Shown here: one piece after another, positions 32,124 through 37,118 of the stretch
Numbering within the stretch: the stretch's first letter is position 1
Layout of the letters: each line of letters begins with the position of its first letter
Origin: an uncultured Fidelibacterota bacterium
GTDB lineage: Bacteria > Fidelibacterota > Marinisomatia > Marinisomatales > TCS55
Direction of reading: 5' to 3'
NCBI GenBank assembly: GCA_913062595.1
Contig: CAJXWT010000012.1
Coordinates: forward strand, 1 to 37,118
DNA: 37,118 nucleotides
Position numbers and translations under genes: made by a program
The notes under the pieces: model-generated
What the model was told of the DNA's origin: nothing
The model's input: the letters and a program-made list of their open reading frames with translations, nothing else
The model's database searches: none

Positions 32124-33179
32124 ATGTCTAACGCGCGAGTAACCCAAAAAGTTCAACTAGTTGGTATGGATATTTCCGCAATGGAGACCCTTGCGGTAAT
32201 GCATGACGAATTAACATTTCGAGGAAAACAATTGTTTCACTGGGTGTATAAACAACAGGTCGATTCCATTAATGCGATGAATACCCTGCCATCTTCATTT
32301 CGTGATTTACTTGCCAATGAATATGTTTTACATCCTTTGGCCCTAATAAAAAAAACAAGCTCAGATTTTGAGCCAACTCAGAAGTTTCTACTCCAGTTAC
32401 CTTCTGGTGAAAAAATCGAATCAGTCATTATGGAAGAGGGAAAACGAGTCACTTTATGTGTCAGTACTCAGGTGGGCTGTGCCGTAGATTGTAAATTCTG
32501 CGCAACAGCAAAAATGGGATTCATAAAAAATCTCACTGCCGGAGAAATAGTTGATCAATATTTGCTGATACTGAATTCCATTAATAAACGGATTACTAAT
32601 GTGGTGTTTATGGGTATGGGCGAACCATTTTTAAATTATCAGCAGGTGATAAATGCAGCTGACTTGCTTAACCACAAAGAAGGTATAAATCTGGGCGCAC
32701 AAAGAATTACCATATCCACAGTCGGTATTGTGCCAAAGATCCAGCAATACACCCAAGAAGGTCATAAGTATAAATTGGCAGTCAGCCTGAATAGCAGTAG
32801 TCAGGATCAACGCGTGAAGATTATGCCTATTTCAAAAACACATTCAATGGATGCCTTAATTCAATCTGCCTGGGATTACTATCATATATCCAAAAAAATG
32901 ATTACACTGGAATATGTATTGTTGGCCGATGTAAACGATGATATTGCAGATGCAGATAGACTATTGGATCTAATCGGCGATTTGCCGTGTAAGCTGAATT
33001 TGATTCCTTATAATGAAATTGATGGACCGTTCCACCGTTCAAGTGAAGAAAAAATTGAACAATTTGTAAATCGACTTCAAGGTGCAAATTTTATGGTAAC
33101 CATTCGCTGGAGTAAGGGAACGGAAATTAATGGTGGCTGTGGTCAGCTCGCTGTTTTGGATCAGGTAAGTTTTAATTGA
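32124..33179 (+). CDS. rlmN: Dual-specificity 23S rRNA/tRNA methyltransferase RlmN
   Basis: This 351-residue radical-SAM enzyme methylates C2 of A2503 in 23S rRNA and A37 in some tRNAs. The radical-SAM cluster motif is in GCAVDCKFCATAKMGF (CxxxCxxC), VVFMGMGEPFLNY is the glycine-rich SAM-binding part, and the second catalytic cysteine is in NGGCGQL near the C-terminus. ATG 32124 begins the family-typical N-terminus; the frame is open further upstream (to 32025) but that part is unlike the family. It overlaps the frame of the next gene and is probably co-transcribed with it. Confidence 0.94.
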   Translation: MSNARVTQKVQLVGMDISAMETLAVMHDELTFRGKQLFHWVYKQQVDSINAMNTLPSSFRDLLANEYVLHPLALIKKTSSDFEPTQKFLLQLPSGEKIESVIMEEGKRVTLCVSTQVGCAVDCKFCATAKMGFIKNLTAGEIVDQYLLILNSINKRITNVVFMGMGEPFLNYQQVINAADLLNHKEGINLGAQRITISTVGIVPKIQQYTQEGHKYKLAVSLNSSSQDQRVKIMPISKTHSMDALIQSAWDYYHISKKMITLEYVLLADVNDDIADADRLLDLIGDLPCKLNLIPYNEIDGPFHRSSEEKIEQFVNRLQGANFMVTIRWSKGTEINGGCGQLAVLDQVSFN

Positions 33180-33196
33180 GATATAATATATCAGCA

Positions 33197-33973
33197 ATGA
33201 AACAATTCATTATTGACCGGACTGAGATCCGAGCCAGTATTGCTGTTGTACTTGGGTCCGGAATGGGTGGATTTTGTGATCAGATGAATAATGTCATGTT
33301 AATACCATACAAAGATATACCAGACTATCCAGAATCAACGGTCCGAGGCCACGCTGGTGAATTAGCTATTGGATCATTACATGATATTCCTTTGCTGGCC
33401 GCCAAAGGACGGTTCCATTACTATGAAGGTTATGATATACAAACGATAACGTTACCTGTTCAATTGTTTCATGCGCTGGGTATCGAATCATTAATAATTA
33501 CCAACGCAGCTGGATCCCTGAAACCGGATTTGCGACCAGGGAGTTTGATGATCATTGATAGTCATATGGATTGTACCTTCCGCGCCAGTGTGGCTGAACC
33601 GGAGGAATATTCAGGCACACCATATCATGATCAAGCATATATCAAACTGGCTGTTAAATCTGCAGATCAAATTGATTTGTCCATCACGAAGGGAACTTAT
33701 TGTTGGACATTGGGCCCATCATACGAAACACCGGCTGAGGTATCATTTTTAGGGTCTCTCGGGGGAGATGCTGTAGGCATGAGTACAGTACCGGAGATCC
33801 AGGCAGCAGCTGAACTAGGGATGAAGGCCCTGGGTATTTCCACAATTACCAATTACGCGGCAGGGATAATTGATGAACCACTTTCCCATGATGACGTTAT
33901 AAAAGTATCCGCTCAGGTTAAAGATGATTTTACCAATCTTTTGACCGAAATTATTAAGGGCATGGCATTATAA
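33197..33973 (+). CDS. Purine nucleoside phosphorylase
   Basis: The product of about 258 residues belongs to the trimeric class of purine nucleoside phosphorylases: phosphate loop VVLGSGMGGF, phosphate-binding RFHYYEGYD, base-binding Glu in SYETPAEV, and the TNYAAGI segment with the base-binding Asn. It cleaves purine nucleosides to base and ribose 1-phosphate for salvage. ATG 33197 is preferred; the upstream TTG 33176 overlaps the rlmN stop and adds seven residues. Neither has a Shine-Dalgarno. The next gene starts one base after the stop. Confidence 0.93.
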   Translation: MKQFIIDRTEIRASIAVVLGSGMGGFCDQMNNVMLIPYKDIPDYPESTVRGHAGELAIGSLHDIPLLAAKGRFHYYEGYDIQTITLPVQLFHALGIESLIITNAAGSLKPDLRPGSLMIIDSHMDCTFRASVAEPEEYSGTPYHDQAYIKLAVKSADQIDLSITKGTYCWTLGPSYETPAEVSFLGSLGGDAVGMSTVPEIQAAAELGMKALGISTITNYAAGIIDEPLSHDDVIKVSAQVKDDFTNLLTEIIKGMAL

Positions 33974-33974
33974 G

Positions 33975-35153
33975 ATGGCTGTAAAGGTAAGATCTGAAGT
34001 TGCAGCAATAGCAGATGATATAATCGCTATTCGCCGGGATATTCATAAATATCCTGAACTTGGATTCGATGTACATCGTACATCCGAACTGGTCGCTGAA
34101 CACCTGAAAGACCTTGGTTTTGATGTAGTGACCGGTATCGGTAAAACGGGGGTAGTAGGCGATCTGAAGGGAAATAAAGGTGGCCCGACAATCGGTTTGC
34201 GCGCAGACATGGATGCCTTACCGATTCAGGAAACTGGAGATATTCCATACCGTTCTGTGAATGATGGAATTATGCATGCCTGTGGACATGACGGACATAC
34301 AGCTATGCTGCTCGGTGCCGCAACAGTCCTAGAACAATTTCAAGAACAATTAAAAGGAAATATCCGCTTTATTTTTCAACCTGCTGAGGAGGGCGGTGGT
34401 GGCGCCCGCTATATGATCGAGGACGGCTGTTTGGATACGGTTGATGAAATATATGGTATCCATTTATGGAATTACCAGAAATATGGCGAAGTTGGGGTTA
34501 AGGATGGGCCAACAATGGCCGCCGCCGATGAATTCGCAATAACCATTAAAGGAGTTGGTGGTCATGGTGCCACACCCCAGGGTACAGTTGATGCCGTTTT
34601 AGTTTCCGCCCACTTGGTGACTGCATTACAAAGTATTGTTAGCCGAAATACAAATCCTCTGGAAAGTACTGTTGTTACCGTGGGTCAAATAAATGGTGGC
34701 CATAATTTCAATGTAATTGCTGATGAAGTTGTGTTAAAGGGGACTGCCAGAGCCTATACAGAAGATAATCGGCAAATGATTAAAAGGAGGATGGAAGAAA
34801 TCATTAATGGTATTGGCCGCACCTTTGGTGCAGATATTGAATTCGTCTACATCGATGGATATCCGCCAACCATCAATAATGAAATAGCGTATGAAAGACT
34901 GAAGTTCTCTGCGGAAAAAGTGGTTGGTAACGGCTGCGGTCTTCCTTATTTATCAATGGGCGGGGAGGATTTCAGTTATTATGCCCAAAAAATTCCCGGT
35001 TGTTTTTTCTTTGTTGGTTCAGCGCCAATTGATCGAGAAATTTTTACAGTTCCTCATCATTGTTCCCACTTTGATATTGATGAAAATGCGCTTTTGGTAG
35101 GGTCTTCAATTTTTGTTCAGCTCATTGAAGATCAGCTAATTAGTAGCCAATAG
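33975..35153 (+). CDS. M20-family amidohydrolase (N-acyl-amino acid/hippurate hydrolase-like)
   Basis: The 392-residue metallo-amidohydrolase shows the M20D motifs: GLRADMDALPIQET, HACGHDGHTAMLLGAA (metal Cys and His ligands), QPAEEGGGGARYMIEDG (catalytic Glu) and a C-terminal MGGEDFSYYAQKIPG. Family members remove acyl groups from amino acids (hippurate, N-acetyl and auxin conjugates). It starts one base after the phosphorylase gene without a Shine-Dalgarno, so is probably translationally coupled. Its last 14 bases overlap the 3' end of the converging ggt gene. Confidence 0.92.
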   Translation: MAVKVRSEVAAIADDIIAIRRDIHKYPELGFDVHRTSELVAEHLKDLGFDVVTGIGKTGVVGDLKGNKGGPTIGLRADMDALPIQETGDIPYRSVNDGIMHACGHDGHTAMLLGAATVLEQFQEQLKGNIRFIFQPAEEGGGGARYMIEDGCLDTVDEIYGIHLWNYQKYGEVGVKDGPTMAAADEFAITIKGVGGHGATPQGTVDAVLVSAHLVTALQSIVSRNTNPLESTVVTVGQINGGHNFNVIADEVVLKGTARAYTEDNRQMIKRRMEEIINGIGRTFGADIEFVYIDGYPPTINNEIAYERLKFSAEKVVGNGCGLPYLSMGGEDFSYYAQKIPGCFFFVGSAPIDREIFTVPHHCSHFDIDENALLVGSSIFVQLIEDQLISSQ

Positions 35154-36822
35154 CAGTATTTTCTCCTCTTATATCAGTTCCGCCAAAATAACCGTCCTCA
35201 TTTATTAAAATTGCATTTACATCACCAATGTTTTTATAAGGTAAAATTTTATGACCTTTATTTATTAGCGATGTTTCTACGTCTTTGATTATACTGTATG
35301 ATTCAGCCATAATTACATCAGGCAGCCATTGTGAATGTACCCTTGGTGCTGATACAGCTTCTTGTATATTCATATTGTGAACAGTTACGTTTAATATTGT
35401 TTGTAATACAGCTGTTATAATCCTTGAACCACCAGGTGAGCCAAGTATGATAAATGGTTCTTTATTCTTTAATACAATTGTAGGTGTCATCGAGCTTAAG
35501 GGACGTTTCCCGGGCTGGATAGCATTGGCAGCATTCCCTACTAATCCGAAAGCATTAGGCACCCAAGGCTTAACGGAAAAATCATCCATTTCATTATTCA
35601 GGAAAAATCCAGCACCCTCTATAAGAAAACCTCCACCATATCCTAAGTTTATAGTGGTAGTTACACTTACCGCATTGCCGTCTTTGTCGATAACAGAATA
35701 ATGGGTTGTTTCCGGGCTTTCATAACCACTCGGATCTCCAGCAAAAACAACCGTACTTGATGTTGCTTTATCTGCATAGAAATCATCCATGCGATCTATT
35801 GCATATTTTTTGCTTGTTAGCATTGATAAGGGTGGTGTCCAAAAGTCAACATCACCCAGGTGTTCGGCTCGATCAGCATAAGCCCTGCGTTCAACTTCAG
35901 TCAGCAGGTGGATATAATCAGATGAATTCCAGCCAAGTTCTGCCAAGGAAAATTTTTCAAGCATATTAAGCATTTCGATTAGAATAGTTCCTCCAGAGCT
36001 TGGTAAACCCATGGAAATAATATCATATCCATTGAAGGAACCAATCATCGGCTCACGGTATTTAGATTCATAGTGTAGTAAATCCCAATGGGTGATCAAG
36101 CCAATACCCCTATTCATTTCTGTTATGATAAGATCCGCTGTTTTTCCAGTATAAAATCCATCTCGGCCTTCCCGGGAAATCCGTTTTAAAGTTCTGGCCA
36201 AGTCTTTTTGAATAAATCGATCTCCTGCTTTCCAGGGTTTTCTATCTCCGCGGATAAATATCTTAGCAGCAGCTTTATTCTTTAAAAACAAATCTTTGTT
36301 ATCGTTAAAGCGCTTTGCTTCATAATGGCTTAATTCAAATCCTCTTTCAGCTAGGGCAATGGCAGGCGCGAGTAATTCCCGTCGCGATATATTACCTGAG
36401 CCATGATCTTTCCAGGCTTTTAATAATCCATCAACACTCCCTGGGACTCCGGACGCTGCTCTTGTTCGTAATGACATATTATCTATAACCTCGCCATTGG
36501 AATCAAGGAACATATCCCGATGGGCAGCAGCTGGCGCTATTTCTCGATAATCTAATGTAAATATTGTACTATCTTCCTTATGGACCACCATAAACCCACC
36601 ACCACCGATATTTCCATTTGATGATGATGTAACTGCCAAGACAAAACCCGTAGCACAAGCAGCATCAACAGCATTTCCGCCCTTTTTTAAAATTTCAATT
36701 CCAGCTATTGAAGCTTGACGGCTGGTGGAAACAACCATCCCATTTTCGCCGAAAACGGGATCCGGACTGGCAGCGTTGATATATCCAACCAACAAAATAT
36801 ACCAGATAAATAATTTTTTCAT
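35140..36822 (-). CDS. ggt: Gamma-glutamyltransferase (periplasmic)
   Basis: The 560-residue N-terminal nucleophile hydrolase transfers or hydrolyses gamma-glutamyl groups, for example of glutathione. It has a signal peptide (KKLFIWYILLVGYINAA), an N-terminal GGNAVDAACATGFVLAVT region and the autocleavage site with the nucleophile Thr373 in ETTHYSVIDKDGNAVSVT, followed by the family-typical GFFLNNEMDDFS and GSPGGSRIITAVLQ. Complete in length. It converges on the M20 gene with a 14-base overlap, and there is no terminator between them. Confidence 0.95.
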   Translation of the reverse strand: MKKLFIWYILLVGYINAASPDPVFGENGMVVSTSRQASIAGIEILKKGGNAVDAACATGFVLAVTSSSNGNIGGGGFMVVHKEDSTIFTLDYREIAPAAAHRDMFLDSNGEVIDNMSLRTRAASGVPGSVDGLLKAWKDHGSGNISRRELLAPAIALAERGFELSHYEAKRFNDNKDLFLKNKAAAKIFIRGDRKPWKAGDRFIQKDLARTLKRISREGRDGFYTGKTADLIITEMNRGIGLITHWDLLHYESKYREPMIGSFNGYDIISMGLPSSGGTILIEMLNMLEKFSLAELGWNSSDYIHLLTEVERRAYADRAEHLGDVDFWTPPLSMLTSKKYAIDRMDDFYADKATSSTVVFAGDPSGYESPETTHYSVIDKDGNAVSVTTTINLGYGGGFLIEGAGFFLNNEMDDFSVKPWVPNAFGLVGNAANAIQPGKRPLSSMTPTIVLKNKEPFIILGSPGGSRIITAVLQTILNVTVHNMNIQEAVSAPRVHSQWLPDVIMAESYSIIKDVETSLINKGHKILPYKNIGDVNAILINEDGYFGGTDIRGENTAIGY

Positions 36823-36954
36823 ATCAGTTATTTAGTTCGTTTAGGTTTGAGTAAAAGTTTTGTAGTTTATTTTCCAATTGTTTTGTTAAAGTTAATATTA
36901 TTGATTTTCAAGCAAACTATTTGGCTTAATCCAAATTATAATAAAATTAGTAAG

Positions 36955-37118
36955 ATGAAAAGAACGTATATATTTCTATTAATGATAATAATATGGGGTT
37001 GCAGTGACCATATATCCCGCAATGAATTTTCACTTACCATTAATATTACTGGGGAATTGGATCAAAAGATTTACCTATCGAAAAGAGATGCGGGCAAATG
37101 GGTAAATATTGATTCAAG
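36955..37118 (+). CDS. 5' part of a DUF4369-like lipoprotein (partial)
   Basis: ATG 36955 opens a frame to the window end. The N-terminus is a lipoprotein signal (YIFLLMIIIWGCSD; Cys about residue 16). Residues after that (NEFSLTINITGELDQKIYLS, then GKWVNIDS) follow the pattern of the DUF4369 domain that begins many Bacteroidetes-type periplasmic thioredoxin-like (TlpA) proteins. The rest is outside the window, so the thioredoxin part is only expected. It is divergent from ggt, which begins at 36822; the 132 bases between hold no other feature I can support. Confidence 0.65.
   Translation, partial: MKRTYIFLLMIIIWGCSDHISRNEFSLTINITGELDQKIYLSKRDAGKWVNIDS

Noticed and set aside
1-37118. CRISPR array, toxin-antitoxin, restriction or other defence system
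   Set aside because: No regularly spaced repeats, and no recognisable cas, toxin, nuclease or methyltransferase defence genes; the only methyltransferase is RlmN.

Overview
This window looks like a chromosomal piece of a marine FCB-group bacterium, most likely Candidatus Marinimicrobia (SAR406/Neomarinimicrobiota) or a close relative. The main evidence is the C-terminal sorting domain (YPNPFNP ... YDMLGR ... TKKMVLLK) on two large secreted proteins, which is typical of type IX secretion cargo in that group. Few genes have a strong Shine-Dalgarno sequence. The taxonomic call is inference from protein style.

Region 1 (1-12.9 kb, all on the + strand) is accessory in character. Single genes stand alone, most followed by a look-alike hairpin terminator of the form CCCCGCccagtaGCGGGG-TTTTTTGTTT. 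The genes are a YHYH-domain secreted protein, an M43-type metalloprotease/beta-helix protein with a sorting domain, a YjbQ family protein, a transglutaminase-like lipoprotein, two small envelope proteins, a 14-repeat YCF48-like propeller protein with a sorting domain, a PTC7-like PP2C phosphatase and an ABC-class ATPase. Between them lie gene remnants: a sorting-domain stub, a broken membrane-protein gene and an ORF with an in-frame stop. Some terminators also share near-identical flanking DNA, which suggests duplication or recombination at these sites.

Region 2 (12.9-20.8 kb, - strand) is a compact eight-gene operon for tryptophan catabolism by the kynurenine/3-hydroxyanthranilate/2-aminomuconate route. 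Transcription order is kynurenine formamidase, tryptophan 2,3-dioxygenase, 2-aminomuconic semialdehyde dehydrogenase, RidA-type (likely 2-aminomuconate) deaminase, 3-hydroxyanthranilate 3,4-dioxygenase, ACMS decarboxylase, kynureninase and kynurenine 3-monooxygenase. Together they convert tryptophan to 4-oxalocrotonate; the last steps to central metabolism are not in the window.

Region 3 (20.8-37.1 kb) is mostly housekeeping. It holds tmRNA (ssrA), argS, a ribosome silencing factor gene (rsfS) that lacks any ATG/GTG/TTG start, a LytR_C protein, mnmA with a cysteine desulfurase, a metallophosphoesterase, a PfkB sugar kinase, a TPR lipoprotein, a DUF58/MoxR pair, rlmN, a purine nucleoside phosphorylase, an M20 amidohydrolase, a gamma-glutamyltransferase, and the start of a DUF4369-like lipoprotein cut by the window edge.

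I saw no CRISPR array, tRNA, rRNA, insertion sequence, phage module or recognisable defence system. The observations most worth following up are the rsfS start, the terminator family with its duplicated flanks and sorting-domain stub, and the complete kynurenine operon.
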